64,000 nt of DNA from Amycolatopsis methanolica 239 (GCF_000739085.1 NZ_CP009110.1:1364001-1428000); one strand, 5' to 3'; shown: positions 8,011 to 18,268, counted from the first letter of the stretch. The notes: generated from the letters alone by a model not told the origin. Numbers and translations are program-made.

Positions 8011-8814
8011 TCAGGACGTCGGGGCCGAGCTGGGCATCCCGGTGTCCTGCTGCGTGCCCGCGGAACCCTGGTAGTCCATCGGCTTGGCGTCCGGGCCCGG
8101 CGGCGTCGGGTCGAACGGCGGCGGGTTGTCCGGGTCGAAGGCGCCCGCGCCGAGGGCGTCGCACGAGGCACCGACCTCCGGGTAGGTGTTCTGGTTGGTC
8201 CGCAGCGCGGTGATGAACTGGTCGATCCGCTCGTCGGTGGCCGAGCCGACCTTCAGCTGGTGGCCCCAGGACTGCAGGGAGACCGCGGAATCGAGGCCGG
8301 GGTAGGGCGACATCATCGTGTACGGCTTGCCCTCGACCTTGGATTTGAGCGTGTTCAGCGCGTCACCGCTGACCTGGTCGGGGTTGTAGGCGATCCACAC
8401 GGCCCCGTGTTCGAGCGAGTGCACCATGTTCTCCGTGCGCACCGCGACGGGGTAGACGACGCCGTTGCACGCCGCCCAGTAGCCGTCGTGCGGGCCGCCG
8501 TAGGGCGGGCTGTGGTCGTAGGCCACCCGCTCGGTCGGCAGGATGTGCACGCTGGCCTGGTACTGGCCGGTGACGATGCCGGGGATGTTCAGCGACGGGT
8601 CCGGGTTGTCCGCGGTGGGCGCCCAGCTGGCCAGCGCGCGCTTGGGCGCGGACTGGACGAGGTAGTAGGTGACCACCACGGCGGCGAGCGCGACCACCGC
8701 GACCACCGAGATGATCGTGCCCCAGGGCACACCCTTCTTGGACACCACCGAGCCGCGGGCCGCCTTCACGCTGCCCTTCTTCGGTGCGCCCTTCCTTTTA
8801 GTGCCGCTGGCCAT
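8011..8814 (-). CDS. DUF3105 membrane-anchored protein
   Basis: A 267-residue protein from ATG 8814. A lysine-rich N terminus (GTKRKGAPKKGSVKAARG) precedes one membrane helix (IISVVAVVALAAVVVTYYLV), and then an extracytoplasmic DUF3105 domain with HSPPYGGPHDGYWAACNGVY and HSLEHGAVWIAYNP, which contain conserved histidines and a cysteine. The C-terminal tail is Pro/Asp-rich. The pair DUF3105-DUF305 is common in actinobacteria; function is not established. A TTG seven codons upstream is an alternative start. First gene of a two-gene operon. Confidence 0.85.
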   Translation of the reverse strand: MASGTKRKGAPKKGSVKAARGSVVSKKGVPWGTIISVVAVVALAAVVVTYYLVQSAPKRALASWAPTADNPDPSLNIPGIVTGQYQASVHILPTERVAYDHSPPYGGPHDGYWAACNGVVYPVAVRTENMVHSLEHGAVWIAYNPDQVSGDALNTLKSKVEGKPYTMMSPYPGLDSAVSLQSWGHQLKVGSATDERIDQFITALRTNQNTYPEVGASCDALGAGAFDPDNPPPFDPTPPGPDAKPMDYQGSAGTQQDTGMPSSAPTS

Positions 8815-8842
8815 GGCTCCCGCGTCTCCCGTCAAGTGGATA

Positions 8843-8852
8843 TACCCGGGTA
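8843..8852. promoter_or_regulatory. Palindrome TACCCGGGTA, possible CsoR-type copper operator
   Basis: A perfect 10-bp palindrome, 29 bp upstream of the DUF3105 start and between it and divergent argS. CsoR operators in actinobacteria have the form TACCCC-N-GGGGTA; this copy has a shorter centre. Together with the downstream DUF305 gene it suggests copper-responsive control, but a SmaI/XmaI-type palindrome can occur by chance in GC-rich DNA. Confidence 0.35.
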
Positions 8853-8858
8853 GAGTTT

Positions 8859-8880
8859 AGGGACCCCGTGTTCGGTCCCT
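8859..8880. other. Short inverted repeat between DUF3105 and argS
   Basis: AGGGACC (8859-8865) and GGTCCCT (8874-8880) form a perfect 7-bp inverted repeat around an 8-base loop, upstream of the argS -10 element. No T-run follows, so it is not a typical terminator. It may be an operator or simply a hairpin. Confidence 0.35.
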
Positions 8881-8904
8881 GTCAACGGCCGAGGTCGCGG
8901 CCCT

Positions 8905-8910
8905 TACACT
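8905..8910 (+). promoter_or_regulatory. argS -10 element giving a probable leaderless transcript
   Basis: TACACT lies six bases before the GTG start codon at 8917, so transcription would begin at or next to the first base of the start codon. No Shine-Dalgarno is present. No convincing -35 is seen. Confidence 0.5.
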
Positions 8911-8916
8911 CGGCTG

Positions 8917-10572
8917 GTGACTCCCGAGGCCCTAGCTGACCTGGTCCGTACGTCCGCCGCGCAGGTGCTCACCGCCCGTGGCGCCGACCCAGCCGTGCTC
9001 CCCGCCACGGTGACCGTTGAGCGCCCGCGCAACCCGGAACACGGAGACTACGCCACCAACCTCGCGCTGCAGGTGGCGAAGAAGGCCGGCCTGGCCCCGC
9101 GCGACTTCGCCCAGGAGCTGGCCGACGCGCTCGCCGCCACCGACGGCATCGACTCCGCCGAGATCGCGGGCCCCGGGTTCGTGAACCTCCGGCTGGCCGC
9201 CGACGCCCAGGGCGAGCAGATCCGCCAGGTGCTCACCCTCGGCGACGCCTACGGCCGCGGCACCGCCCTGGCCGGCCGCAAGATCAACCTCGAGTTCGTG
9301 TCGGCGAACCCGACCGGCCCGATCCACCTCGGCGGCACCCGCTGGGCCGCGGTGGGCGACGCGCTCGGCCGGGTCCTGCAGGCGCAGGGCGCCGACGTCA
9401 CCCGCGAGTACTACTTCAACGACGCCGGCGCGCAGATCGACCGGTTCGTCCGGTCCCTGATCGCCGCCGCGAAGGGCGACCCCGCGCCGGAGGACGGCTA
9501 CGCGGGCGCCTACATCAGCGACATCGCCGCCGAGGTCCTGCGCCAGGAGCCCAGCGCGCTGTCGCTGCCCGAGGACGAGCGCAACGAGACGTTCCGCCGC
9601 ATCGGCGTCGACCTGATGTTCGGCGAGATCAAGAAGAGCCTGCACGAGTTCGGCACCGACTTCGACGTCTACTTCCACGAGGACTCCCTGCACCAGTCCG
9701 GCGCGGTGGAGAAGGCCGTCGAGAGCCTCAAGGAGAACGGCAGCCTCTACCACGCCGACGGCGCCTGGTGGCTGCGCTCCACCGAGTTCGGCGACGACAA
9801 GGACCGCGTGGTCATCAAGAGCGACGGCGCGCCCGCCTACATCGCCGGTGACATCGCCTACCTGCACGACAAGATCGGCCGCGGCTTCGACCTGTGCATC
9901 TACATGCTCGGCGCGGACCACCACGGCTACATCGCCCGGCTCAAGGCCGCCGCGTCCGCGATGGGCCACGACCCGTCCGTGGTCGAGGTGCTCATCGGCC
10001 AGCTGGTGAACCTGGTCAGCGAGGGCAAGCCGGTCCGGATGAGCAAGCGCGCGGGCACGGTGATCACGATGGAGGACCTCGTCGAGGCCGTCGGCGTGGA
10101 CGCCGCCCGCTACGAACTGACCCGCTACTCCGTCGACTCCAGCATCGACATCGACCTCGACCTGCTGCGCAAGAGCAGCGACGAGAACCCGGTGTACTAC
10201 GTGCAGTACGCGCACGCCCGGCTCGCTTCGCTCCAGCGCAACGCCGCCGACCTCGGACTGAAGTTCGACAACGACGCCGACTTCGGGCTGCTCACCCTCG
10301 ACCGCGAGGGTGACCTCATCCGCACGATCGGGGAGTTCCCGACGATCGTGCAGCGCGCCGCCGAACTGCGTGAACCGCACCGCGTGGCGCGTTACCTGGA
10401 AAGCCTCGCCGGCGCGTTCCACAAGTTCTACGCCGTCGCGCAGGTCCTGCCCAAGGGCGACGAGGAAGCCACCCCGCTCACCTTCGCCCGCCTCGCCCTG
10501 TGCGAGGCGGCGCGCCAGGTGTTCGCGAACGGCCTCGCCCTGCTCGGTGTCTCAGCTCCGGAACGGATGTAA
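8917..10572 (+). CDS. argS: Arginyl-tRNA synthetase
   Basis: A 551-residue class I aminoacyl-tRNA synthetase that charges tRNA-Arg with arginine. The N-terminal Add-1 domain, the HIGH-equivalent in [13 protein letters not shown], the KMSKS-equivalent RMSKRAGT, and the C-terminal DALR anticodon-binding domain ending [14 protein letters not shown] ([10 protein letters not shown]) are all present, at normal length. GTG start without a Shine-Dalgarno, matching the leaderless promoter. It is the first gene of the argS-lysA-hom-thrC-thrB block; lysA follows 6 bp after the stop. Confidence 0.98.
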   Translation: MTPEALADLVRTSAAQVLTARGADPAVLPATVTVERPRNPEHGDYATNLALQVAKKAGLAPRDFAQELADALAATDGIDSAEIAGPGFVNLRLAADAQGEQIRQVLTLGDAYGRGTALAGRKINLEFVSANPTGPIHLGGTRWAAVGDALGRVLQAQGADVTREYYFNDAGAQIDRFVRSLIAAAKGDPAPEDGYAGAYISDIAAEVLRQEPSALSLPEDERNETFRRIGVDLMFGEIKKSLHEFGTDFDVYFHEDSLHQSGAVEKAVESLKENGSLYHADGAWWLRSTEFGDDKDRVVIKSDGAPAYIAGDIAYLHDKIGRGFDLCIYMLGADHHGYIARLKAAASAMGHDPSVVEVLIGQLVNLVSEGKPVRMSKRAGTVITMEDLVEAVGVDAARYELTRYSVDSSIDIDLDLLRKSSDENPVYYVQYAHARLASLQRNAADLGLKFDNDADFGLLTLDREGDLIRTIGEFPTIVQRAAELREPHRVARYLESLAGAFHKFYAVAQVLPKGDEEATPLTFARLALCEAARQVFANGLALLGVSAPERM

Positions 10573-10578
10573 ACCCAG

Positions 10579-12015
10579 ATGGCTCACCCCGCCGGCCCGC
10601 GGCACGCGGAGGTCTACCCGCATGCCGACACCTCCGGTTTTCCCCCGTCCAGTTCCGAAGAGCTCGACCGGCTCTACCCGAAGGTCTGGCCCCGCAACTC
10701 CTACCGCGCCCCGGACGGCGTGGTGCGGATCGCGGGCGTCGACGTCCGGCAGCTGGCCGAGACCTACGGCACGCCGTTGTTCGTCGTCGACGAGGCCGAC
10801 TTCAAGTCGCGCTGCGCCGAGTACGCCGAGGCGTTCGACGACCCGTCGCTGGTGCACTACGCGGCCAAGGCGTTCCTGTGCACCGAGGTGGCCCGCTGGG
10901 TCGCCGCGCAGGGCCTGAGCCTGGACGTCGCCAGCGGCGGCGAGCTCGCGGTCGCGCTGCGCGCCGGCTTCCCGCCGGAGCGGATCACCTTCCACGGCAA
11001 CAACAAGTCGGTCGCCGAGCTGGAGACCGCGGTCGGCGCCGGGGTCGGCACGGTCGTGCTGGACTCCTACTACGAGATCGCGCGGCTGGCCGACGTCGCG
11101 GCACGGCTCGACGTCGAGCAGAAGGTGCTGATCCGCGTCACGGTCGGCGTCGAGGCGCACACGCACGAGTTCATCGCGACCGCCCACGAGGACCAGAAGT
11201 TCGGCTTCTCGCTGGCCGCGGGCGACGCCGCGGAGGCGGTGCGCCGGGTGCTGAACGCGCCGTCGCTGCGCCTGGTCGGCCTGCACAGCCACATCGGGTC
11301 GCAGATCTTCGACGCCGACGGCTTCGAGGTCGCCGCGCGCCGGGTCATCGGGCTGATGGCCGAGCTGGTCAAGGAGCACGGCGAGCAGCTGCTGGAGCAG
11401 CTGTCGCTGGTGGACCTCGGCGGCGGGTTCGGCATCGCCTACACCGACAAGGACAACCCGCCGCCGCCGGCGCAGATGATCACGCAGATCCGCGAGATCG
11501 TGCGCAAGGAGTGCGAGTTCGCCGGGCTGCCGGTGCCGCGCATCGCGGGCGAGCCGGGCCGCGCCATCGCCGGCCCCGGCACGGTCACGCTGTACGAGGT
11601 GGGCACCATCAAGGAGGTGTCGCTGGGGGACAACGAGTCCCGGCGCTACGTCAGCGTGGACGGTGGGATGAGCGACAACATCCGCACGCCGCTCTACGAC
11701 GCGGTGTACGACGTCCGCCTGGTGTCGCGCGCGAGTGACGACGGGACGAGTGAGCAGGTCGGCGCGGCGCTGAGCCGCGTGGTGGGCAAGCACTGCGAGT
11801 CCGGCGACATCGTCGTGCGGGACTGCTGGCTGCCGGACACCCTCGCTCCCGGCGACCTGCTCGCCGTCGCGGCAACCGGCGCGTACTGCTACTCCATGGC
11901 CAGCAACTACAACCGGCAGCCGCGCCCCGCGGTCGTCGCGGTCCGCAACGGCAGCGCGCGGCTGCTCCTGCGCCGCGAGACGATCGACGACATGCTGCAG
12001 CTGGAGGTGTCGTGA
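10579..12015 (+). CDS. lysA: Diaminopimelate decarboxylase
   Basis: A 478-residue PLP enzyme of alanine-racemase fold that decarboxylates meso-diaminopimelate to lysine, the last step of lysine synthesis. The PLP lysine is K97 in HYAAKAFL, the GGGFG phosphate-binding motif is in [12 protein letters not shown], and the C-terminal substrate motif CESGDI is present. ATG start 6 bp after argS. The stop codon overlaps the GTG start of hom, so translation is likely coupled. Pathway context (lysine and threonine genes together) supports the call. Confidence 0.97.
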   Translation: MAHPAGPRHAEVYPHADTSGFPPSSSEELDRLYPKVWPRNSYRAPDGVVRIAGVDVRQLAETYGTPLFVVDEADFKSRCAEYAEAFDDPSLVHYAAKAFLCTEVARWVAAQGLSLDVASGGELAVALRAGFPPERITFHGNNKSVAELETAVGAGVGTVVLDSYYEIARLADVAARLDVEQKVLIRVTVGVEAHTHEFIATAHEDQKFGFSLAAGDAAEAVRRVLNAPSLRLVGLHSHIGSQIFDADGFEVAARRVIGLMAELVKEHGEQLLEQLSLVDLGGGFGIAYTDKDNPPPPAQMITQIREIVRKECEFAGLPVPRIAGEPGRAIAGPGTVTLYEVGTIKEVSLGDNESRRYVSVDGGMSDNIRTPLYDAVYDVRLVSRASDDGTSEQVGAALSRVVGKHCESGDIVVRDCWLPDTLAPGDLLAVAATGAYCYSMASNYNRQPRPAVVAVRNGSARLLLRRETIDDMLQLEVS

Positions 12016-13328
12016 CTGCAATGTCCACTGTAGACGGCAAGACGGTGCGCGTCGCGCTGCTGGGCTGCGGCACGGTCGGCACCGAGGTCGCGCGGCTGCT
12101 CACCGAGCAGGCGGACGAGCTCGCCGCCCGCGCCGGCGCCCCGGTCGAGCTGGCCGGCATCGCGGTGCGCCGCCCGGACAAGCACCCCGAGCTGCCGCAG
12201 CACCTGCTGACCAACGACGCCGCCGCGCTCGTGGAGTCCGATGTGGACGTCGTGGTCGAGCTGATCGGCGGCGTCGACCCGGTGCGCGAGTGGCTGCTCA
12301 CCGCGCTGCGCAAGGGGAAGTCGGTCGTCACGGCGAACAAGGCGCTGCTGGCCGAGTACTCCGCGGAGCTGTTCGAGGCGGCCGACTCCAGTGGCGCCGA
12401 CCTCTACTTCGAGGCGGCGGTGGCCGGCGCGATCCCGTTGCTGCGCCCGCTGCGCGAGTCGCTGGCCGGTGACCGCATCACCAAGGTGATGGGCATCGTC
12501 AACGGCACCACCAACTTCATCCTGTCCGCGATGGACTCCACGGGCGCCGGCTACGCCGAGACGCTCGACGAGGCCAGCCGGCTCGGCTACGCGGAGGCGG
12601 ACCCGACCGCGGACGTGGACGGCTACGACGCCGCGTCCAAGGCGGCCATCCTCGCCTCGCTGGCGTTCCACACCCGCGTCACCGCGTCCGACGTGCACCG
12701 CGAGGGCATCTCGAACGTGTCCGCTTCGGACATCGCGGCGGCGAAGGCGCTGGGCCGCACGGTGAAGCTGCTCTCGATCTGCGAGCGCGTCGAGGGCGAG
12801 GACGGCGCGGAGTCGGTGTCCGCGCGCGTGCACCCGGTGATGCTGCCGCGCACCCACCCGCTGGCGAACGTCGGCGGCGCGTACAACGCCGTGTTCGTCG
12901 AGGCGGACGCGGCGGGCAGCCTGATGTTCTACGGCCAGGGCGCCGGTGGCGCGCCGACGGCCAGCGCGGTGCTCGGCGACCTGGTCGCGGTGGCCCGCAA
13001 CCGGGTGCTCGGCGGCCGCGGCCCGCGCGAGTCGGCGCACGCCCAGCTGCCGGTGCGGCCGATGGGCCGGACCCCGACCCGCTACCACGTCAGCCTCGAC
13101 GTGGCCGACAAGCCGGGTGTGCTCGCCCAGGTCGCGCAGGTGTTCGCGGCCCACGAGGTGAGCATCGCCGCGGTCCGGCAGCGTGACCGGCACGACACCG
13201 CCAGCCTCGTCATCGTGACGCATCTCGCACCGGACGCGGCGCTCGAGGCGACCGTCGAGGCCATCGGGAAAATGGACGTCGTCAACGAGGTCGTGAGCGT
13301 GATGCGGGTGGAAGGCGAGGATTCATGA
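12012..13328 (+). CDS. hom: Homoserine dehydrogenase
   Basis: A 438-residue NAD(P)-dependent enzyme that reduces aspartate semialdehyde to homoserine. The Rossmann motif is [11 protein letters not shown] near the N terminus, followed by the catalytic domain ([25 protein letters not shown]). The C-terminal ACT domain ([21 protein letters not shown] region) is the usual site of threonine feedback. GTG 12012 overlaps the lysA stop; an ATG three codons further is an alternative. It is followed by thrC with an ATGA overlap. Confidence 0.97.
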   Translation: MTAMSTVDGKTVRVALLGCGTVGTEVARLLTEQADELAARAGAPVELAGIAVRRPDKHPELPQHLLTNDAAALVESDVDVVVELIGGVDPVREWLLTALRKGKSVVTANKALLAEYSAELFEAADSSGADLYFEAAVAGAIPLLRPLRESLAGDRITKVMGIVNGTTNFILSAMDSTGAGYAETLDEASRLGYAEADPTADVDGYDAASKAAILASLAFHTRVTASDVHREGISNVSASDIAAAKALGRTVKLLSICERVEGEDGAESVSARVHPVMLPRTHPLANVGGAYNAVFVEADAAGSLMFYGQGAGGAPTASAVLGDLVAVARNRVLGGRGPRESAHAQLPVRPMGRTPTRYHVSLDVADKPGVLAQVAQVFAAHEVSIAAVRQRDRHDTASLVIVTHLAPDAALEATVEAIGKMDVVNEVVSVMRVEGEDS

Positions 13329-14389
13329 CTGCGAAGGCCGGCTGGCCCGGGATCATCGAGGCGTACGCCGACCGGGTACCGGTTCCGGCCGGGGCGGAGG
13401 TCATCACCCTCGGCGAGGGCAACACGCCGCTGATGCCCGCGCCGCACCTGTCCGAGCTGACCGGGTCGACCGTCTACCTGAAGGTCGAGGGCGCCAACCC
13501 GACCGGGTCCTTCAAGGACCGCGGCATGACGGTGGCGATCACCCACGCGAAGGCCAGCGGCTTGCAGGCGGTCATCTGCGCCTCGACCGGCAACACGTCG
13601 GCCTCGGCCGCGGCCTACGCCGCGCGCGCCGGACTGACCTGCGCGGTCCTCATCCCGCAGGGCAAGATCGCGATGGGCAAGCTCGCGCAGGCCATCCTGC
13701 ACGGCGCGCGCATCCTCCAGATCGACGGCAACTTCGACGACTGCCTCGAACTCGCCCGCAAGACCGCGATCGACCACCCGGTCACGCTGGTCAACTCGGT
13801 CAACCCGGTGCGCCTGATCGGCCAGAAGACCGCCGCGTGGGAGATCTGCGACGTCCTCGGCCAGGCGCCGGACATCCACTGCCTGCCGGTCGGCAACGCG
13901 GGCAACATCACCGCCTACTGGGCCGGGTACTCCGAGTACGCCGCAGACGGTGTGGTGAAGAACACCCCGCGCATGTTCGGGTTCCAGGCGGCCGGTGCGG
14001 CCCCGCTGGTGAAGGGGGAGCCGATCGCCGAGCCGGAGACGATCGCGACCGCGATCCGCGTCGGCAGCCCCGCCTCCTGGGAGGGCGCGGTGAAGGCGAA
14101 GAACGCCTCGGGCGGCCTGTTCGAGGCGGTGACCGATGAGAAGATCCTCGCCGCGTACCGCCTGCTGGCCAGCAAGGAGGGCGTGTTCGTGGAGCCGGCG
14201 TCGGCGACCAGCGTCGCGGGCCTGCTCGCCACCGCCGCCGACGGCCGCCTGCCGAAGGGCTCGACGGTGGTGTGCACCGTCACCGGCCACGGCCTCAAGG
14301 ACCCGGGCACCGCGCTGGAGGGCAACGTCGAGGTGGAGCCGCTGGCGGTGGACCCGCGGGCCGTCGCCGCGGCGCTGGAGCTGACGTGA
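13325..14389 (+). CDS. thrC: Threonine synthase
   Basis: A 354-residue PLP enzyme converting O-phosphohomoserine to threonine. The PLP lysine is K64 in GSFKDRGM, and the phosphate-cradle motif is [11 protein letters not shown]. Length fits the short actinobacterial class of threonine synthases. ATG overlaps the hom stop (ATGA) and the stop overlaps the GTG of thrB, so the three threonine genes are translationally coupled. Confidence 0.97.
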   Translation: MTAKAGWPGIIEAYADRVPVPAGAEVITLGEGNTPLMPAPHLSELTGSTVYLKVEGANPTGSFKDRGMTVAITHAKASGLQAVICASTGNTSASAAAYAARAGLTCAVLIPQGKIAMGKLAQAILHGARILQIDGNFDDCLELARKTAIDHPVTLVNSVNPVRLIGQKTAAWEICDVLGQAPDIHCLPVGNAGNITAYWAGYSEYAADGVVKNTPRMFGFQAAGAAPLVKGEPIAEPETIATAIRVGSPASWEGAVKAKNASGGLFEAVTDEKILAAYRLLASKEGVFVEPASATSVAGLLATAADGRLPKGSTVVCTVTGHGLKDPGTALEGNVEVEPLAVDPRAVAAALELT

Positions 14390-15267
14390 CCGCTCTGAAG
14401 GTGACCGTCCCGGCGTCGAGCGCGAACCTCGGCCCGGGCTTCGACGCGCTCGGGCTGGCGCTCGCGCTGCACGACGTCGTCGAGGTGCAGGTCACCGACG
14501 CCGGACTCAAGGTCGAGGTGTTCGACGCCGGGGCCGGCGGGGTCGAGGACGTGCCCACCGACGACACGCACCTGGTGGTGCGGGCGCTGCGGCGCGCGTG
14601 CGAGCACCTCGGCGTCACGCCGCCGGGGCTGCACCTGCGGTGCTTCAACAAGATCCCGCACGCGCGCGGGCTCGGTTCGTCGGCCGCGGCCGTGGTCTCC
14701 GGGATCGCCGCCGGCTACGCCCTCGCGGAGCGGCCGTTGGACGGCGACGCGGTCCAGCTGGCCGCCGAGTTCGAGGGGCACGCGGACAACGCCGCCGCCA
14801 GCCTGCTGGGCGGGTTCGTCCTGGCGTGGTGTGAAAAGGGCCGTTTTCACGGGGAACGGCTGACGCCGCACCCGTCGATCCGCCCGGTCGTGGCGGTGCC
14901 GTCGGTGAAGTCGTCCACGGAGGCGACGCGCGGGCTGCTGCCGGAGAAGGTGCCGCACGCCGACGCCGCGTTCGCGGCGGGCCGCGCGGCGCTCGCCGTG
15001 CACGCCCTGACCAGAGATCCGTCGTTGCTGCTGCCCGCCACCGAGGACCGCCTGCACCAGGACTACCGCGCCCCCGCCTACCCGGCGACCGGGCGCCTGG
15101 TGCACGACCTGCGTGCCGCCGGGGTCGCGGCGACGGTGTCCGGCGCCGGGCCGACCGTGCTCGCCCTGACGGTCGACGGAATAATTCCCGCGTCGGTGGA
15201 CGTTGCAGGGTTCGAAGTCATCGAGCTGCCGGTCGACCAGACCGGCGTCCAGGTCACGGGCCGGTAG
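14386..15267 (+). CDS. thrB: Homoserine kinase
   Basis: A 293-residue GHMP kinase that phosphorylates homoserine. The ATP-binding GHMP motif is [13 protein letters not shown] (about residues 91-103); the N-terminal [18 protein letters not shown] and C-terminal [11 protein letters not shown] motifs are also present. GTG 14386 overlaps the thrC stop (GTGA). It is the last gene of the lysine/threonine operon; a long gap follows before rho. Confidence 0.97.
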   Translation: MTALKVTVPASSANLGPGFDALGLALALHDVVEVQVTDAGLKVEVFDAGAGGVEDVPTDDTHLVVRALRRACEHLGVTPPGLHLRCFNKIPHARGLGSSAAAVVSGIAAGYALAERPLDGDAVQLAAEFEGHADNAAASLLGGFVLAWCEKGRFHGERLTPHPSIRPVVAVPSVKSSTEATRGLLPEKVPHADAAFAAGRAALAVHALTRDPSLLLPATEDRLHQDYRAPAYPATGRLVHDLRAAGVAATVSGAGPTVLALTVDGIIPASVDVAGFEVIELPVDQTGVQVTGR

Positions 15268-15657
15268 ATTCCGTGCGGAGATTAGTGGCACGCCGGGGGG
15301 TGGTTGTTGCACCTCGTGCCCGGTCGGTCTACCCTCGGGGGCGTTCGATCACCGCGCGCAATCGCACCCGGTGTCGGTCCCGGGGGTTCGTCCCGGATCG
15401 CATTCTCTCGTTGAGTCGATAATTCCGCATAGCTGGTGCAGGGATTGACCTAGGCGGGTTTCCGGTAGCCACGGTGACACGAATCCGGCGCGTTCCACCT
15501 GGAGCACGCGAGAACCCCGTGTGGCGGCTCCGCCGCTGTGACCTGCGTGTCCCGGCCGGGGAAGCCACACCGGGCAGGAGCAGACCGCCTCGCGATCGGA
15601 CGCGGGCGGTAGTCCGCTGATCCACCTGGAGGCGTGGATCGGTCAGGAAGGACATGT
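15268..15657 (+). other. Long 5' leader region of rho
   Basis: No gene is visible in these 390 bases. A TTGACC at 15445-15450 could be a -35 element but no good -10 follows. The second half is full of GC hairpins: GGCGGCTCCGCC (about 15532-15543), the palindrome CCCGGCCGGG (15551-15560), and GATCCAC/GTGGATC (15619-15625 with 15634-15640), a 7-bp perfect stem ending four bases before the Shine-Dalgarno AGGAAGGA. rho genes in several bacteria are autoregulated through their leaders, so an attenuator or translational switch is plausible. Confidence 0.5.
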
Positions 15658-17574
15658 GTGAGCAACACCGATCTTTTGAGCGGCGACGTGGCGACCGCCG
15701 CGACGAACGCTGAGCCAGGGGAGAGCAACGGCCCGGCCGCGCCGAAGCGCCGCAGCGGCGGCCTGTCCGGCATGGTGATCGCCGATCTGCGGGAACTCGC
15801 CACCCAGCTGGGCATCGGCGACACCAAGGGGATGCGCAAGGGCGACCTGATCGCCGCGATCCGCGAGCGCCAGGGCAAGGCCCCGCGCAAGCGCGCCGCC
15901 GACGAGACCCTGCCCCTCGAGGGCATTGCCGCGAAGGTGGAGGCTCCGGCGCCTGCCAAGTCCGCCGAGAAGGCGCCCCGGCAGGCCGCGGCCCCGGCCG
16001 ACAAGCCCGCCCCGGTGGTGGAGAAGGCCGAGAAGCCGGCTCCGGCCGAGAAGCCCGTGAACGGCGCCGAGGCGCCCCAGCAGGGTGAGGACGGCCCCCG
16101 TCGCGAGGGCGGCGCCCGCCGTCGCCGTGGCGCGAACCGCGCCGCGGGCAGCCCGGACAACCGCGGTGGCAACGACCGCGGCGGCAACGACCAGCGCGAG
16201 CAGCGCGGTGGCGACCAGGCCCAGCAGGGCGGTGGCGACCAGCGCAAGCAGAACAACCGCGACTCCGGCGCCGGCCAGTCCAAGCAGAACCCGGGCGGTG
16301 GCCAGAACTCCGGTGGCGGCCAGAACAACGCGGACGACGACGAGGGCGGCCGTCGCGGCCGCCGGTTCCGGGACCGCCGCCGTCGCGGTGGCAACCGCGG
16401 CGAGGGCGGCACGGACACCGAAATCCGCGAGGACGACGTCTTGCTGCCGGTCGCCGGCATCCTCGACGTCCTGGACAACTACGCGTTCGTGCGCACCTCG
16501 GGTTACCTGCCGGGGCCGAACGACGTGTACGTGTCGCTGTCGCTGGTGCGCAAGCACGGCCTGCGCCGCGGTGACGCGATCACCGGTGTCGTCAAGCAGC
16601 CGCGCGAGGGCGAGCAGCAGCGCCAGAAGTTCAACCCGCTGGTGCGCGTCGACAGCGTCAACGGTCTGGACCCGGACGAGGCCAAGCGCCGCCCCGAGTT
16701 CACCAAGCTGACCCCGCTCTACCCGAACGAGCGGTTGCGCCTGGAGACCGAGCCGCACAAGCTGACCACCCGCGTGATCGACCTGGTCATGCCGGTCGGC
16801 AAGGGGCAGCGCGCCCTGATCGTGTCGCCGCCGAAGGCGGGCAAGACCACGATCATGCAGGACATCGCGAACGCGATCACCACGAACAACCCCGAGTGCC
16901 ACCTGATGGTCGTCCTCGTCGACGAGCGTCCGGAAGAGGTAACCGACATGCAGCGGTCGGTGAAGGGCGAGGTCATCGCCTCGACCTTCGACCGCCCGCC
17001 GTCAGACCACACCTCGGTCGCCGAGCTGTCCATCGAGCGGGCCAAGCGCCTCGTGGAGATGGGCATGGACGTGGTGGTCCTGCTCGACTCGATCACCCGC
17101 CTCGGCCGCGCCTACAACCTGGCGGCCCCGGCGTCCGGCCGGATCCTCTCCGGTGGTGTCGACTCGACGGCGCTGTTCCCACCGAAGCGCTTCCTCGGCG
17201 CGGCGCGCAACATCGAGAACGGCGGCTCGCTGACGATCTTCGCCACGGCGATGGTCGAGACCGGTTCCACCGGTGACACGGTGATCTTCGAGGAGTTCAA
17301 GGGCACCGGCAACGCCGAGCTCAAGCTCGACCGCAAGATCGCCGAGCGGCGCGTCTTCCCGGCGGTGGACGTCAACCCGTCCGGCACCCGCAAGGAGGAG
17401 CTGCTGCTCTCGCCGGACGAGCTCGCGGTCACGCACAAGCTGCACCGGGTCCTGCACGCGCTGGACTCGCAGCAGGCCATCGACCTGCTGCTGTCCCGCC
17501 TGCGCAAGACGAAGACCAACATCGAGTTCCTGATGCAGGTCAGCAAGACGGCTCTGGCGTCCGACGACGACTGA
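15658..17574 (+). CDS. rho: Transcription termination factor Rho (actinobacterial type with RG-rich insertion)
   Basis: A 638-residue hexameric RNA helicase that terminates transcription. An N-terminal Rho_N helical domain (LSGMVIADLRELATQLGIG) is followed by a long low-complexity Ala/Pro/Lys then Arg/Gly/Asn/Gln-rich insertion (about residues 75-250). The RNA-binding cold-shock-like domain (GILDVLDNYAFVRTSGYLPG) and the RecA-like ATPase with Walker A PPKAGKTT and VLLDSITRLGRAYN follow. Such insertions are known in high-GC Gram-positive Rho proteins. GTG 15658 is preceded by AGGAAGGA. Followed by a strong terminator. Confidence 0.97.
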   Translation: MSNTDLLSGDVATAATNAEPGESNGPAAPKRRSGGLSGMVIADLRELATQLGIGDTKGMRKGDLIAAIRERQGKAPRKRAADETLPLEGIAAKVEAPAPAKSAEKAPRQAAAPADKPAPVVEKAEKPAPAEKPVNGAEAPQQGEDGPRREGGARRRRGANRAAGSPDNRGGNDRGGNDQREQRGGDQAQQGGGDQRKQNNRDSGAGQSKQNPGGGQNSGGGQNNADDDEGGRRGRRFRDRRRRGGNRGEGGTDTEIREDDVLLPVAGILDVLDNYAFVRTSGYLPGPNDVYVSLSLVRKHGLRRGDAITGVVKQPREGEQQRQKFNPLVRVDSVNGLDPDEAKRRPEFTKLTPLYPNERLRLETEPHKLTTRVIDLVMPVGKGQRALIVSPPKAGKTTIMQDIANAITTNNPECHLMVVLVDERPEEVTDMQRSVKGEVIASTFDRPPSDHTSVAELSIERAKRLVEMGMDVVVLLDSITRLGRAYNLAAPASGRILSGGVDSTALFPPKRFLGAARNIENGGSLTIFATAMVETGSTGDTVIFEEFKGTGNAELKLDRKIAERRVFPAVDVNPSGTRKEELLLSPDELAVTHKLHRVLHALDSQQAIDLLLSRLRKTKTNIEFLMQVSKTALASDDD

Positions 17575-17587
17575 GAGTCGTAGCAAG

Positions 17588-17629
17588 CGAAAAACGGCCA
17601 CCCTCCCCCAGGAAGGGTGGCCGTTTTCG
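17588..17629. terminator. Bidirectional intrinsic terminator between rho and the CHAP gene
   Basis: ACGGCCACCCT pairs perfectly with AGGGTGGCCGT, flanked by A-rich sequence on the left and TTTT on the right (CGAAAAA...TTTTCG). The hairpin therefore serves rho on the plus strand and the convergent secreted protein on the minus strand. Confidence 0.9.
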
Positions 17630-17638
17630 TTGTGTTTC

Positions 17639-18130
17639 CTACTGGTGGGGGACAGCGGCGGGGGTCCAGCCGCGGTAGTTGCTGTAGTAGCTGTAGCCAC
17701 CCTGGGACTTCGTGACGTGCCCGATCTTGCCGCCGACGCTGGTCGCGTAGAACCCGCCGGCACCGTCGGAGATGCCGACATGGCCGTAGGGCGAGGAGAT
17801 GTTCCAGTACACGAACGCGCCCAGCGGCGGGTTCCGGTCGCCGGCGTGTTTGTGGCTCGCGCCGTTCCAGTGCGCGTTGGCCGAGGCCCACACGCCGGTG
17901 GTGCCGTAGGCGTTCTCGCAGTAGCCCTGGTAGGCGGTGCTGCCGATGCGGGCCCTGAACCACGCGACGGCGCCGGCCGGTGTGCCGTCACCGGCGGCGA
18001 GGATCGAGACGTCGCTGCTCGGGGCGATGGTGGCGAGGGCCGCGGCTTGGCTCGTGGCCGGCACGAGGGCGAGTGCCGTGGCGGCGAGCGCGGCGACGGC
18101 GGCGGACTTGGCGGTGCGCGAAAGTGACAT
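17639..18130 (-). CDS. Secreted CHAP-like (amidase-type) protein
   Basis: A 163-residue protein from ATG 18130, preceded by GAGGAGG. A signal peptide (basic SRTAK, hydrophobic AAVAALAATALALVP, cleavage after SQA) is followed by a short papain-like hydrolase domain: cysteine in AYQGYCENAYGT and histidine in PYGHVGISDGAGGF, the order seen in CHAP/NlpC-P60 domains. It probably acts on the cell wall or a peptide outside the cell. The small size leaves no room for a binding domain. It interrupts the otherwise conserved rho-rpmE order. Confidence 0.7.
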   Translation of the reverse strand: MSLSRTAKSAAVAALAATALALVPATSQAAALATIAPSSDVSILAAGDGTPAGAVAWFRARIGSTAYQGYCENAYGTTGVWASANAHWNGASHKHAGDRNPPLGAFVYWNISSPYGHVGISDGAGGFYATSVGGKIGHVTKSQGGYSYYSNYRGWTPAAVPHQ

Positions 18131-18237
18131 CGGCTCCTCCTCACCCGGCGGGTCCGGGTCTCGGCCGGGAGCGTCGCGTGCGCCCGTACAAAACCCGTAA
18201 AGGTCCAGTACCCGGAATATGCGCCGTCCGGGGGGCG

Positions 18238-18268
18238 TTGACCTGCACGTCAGCGCGTCTGGCAGAAT
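18238..18268 (+). promoter_or_regulatory. Possible rpmE promoter
   Basis: TTGACC (18238-18243) and CAGAAT (18263-18268) are separated by 19 bp, longer than ideal. They lie about 80 bases upstream of the rpmE start. No zinc (Zur) box was recognised by eye. Confidence 0.35.

Noticed and set aside
15460..15590. Cobalamin riboswitch before rho
   Set aside because: Isolated strings resemble parts of the consensus, but the B12 box with its flanking order is not met and rho is not a usual target. Only a covariance search could reopen this.
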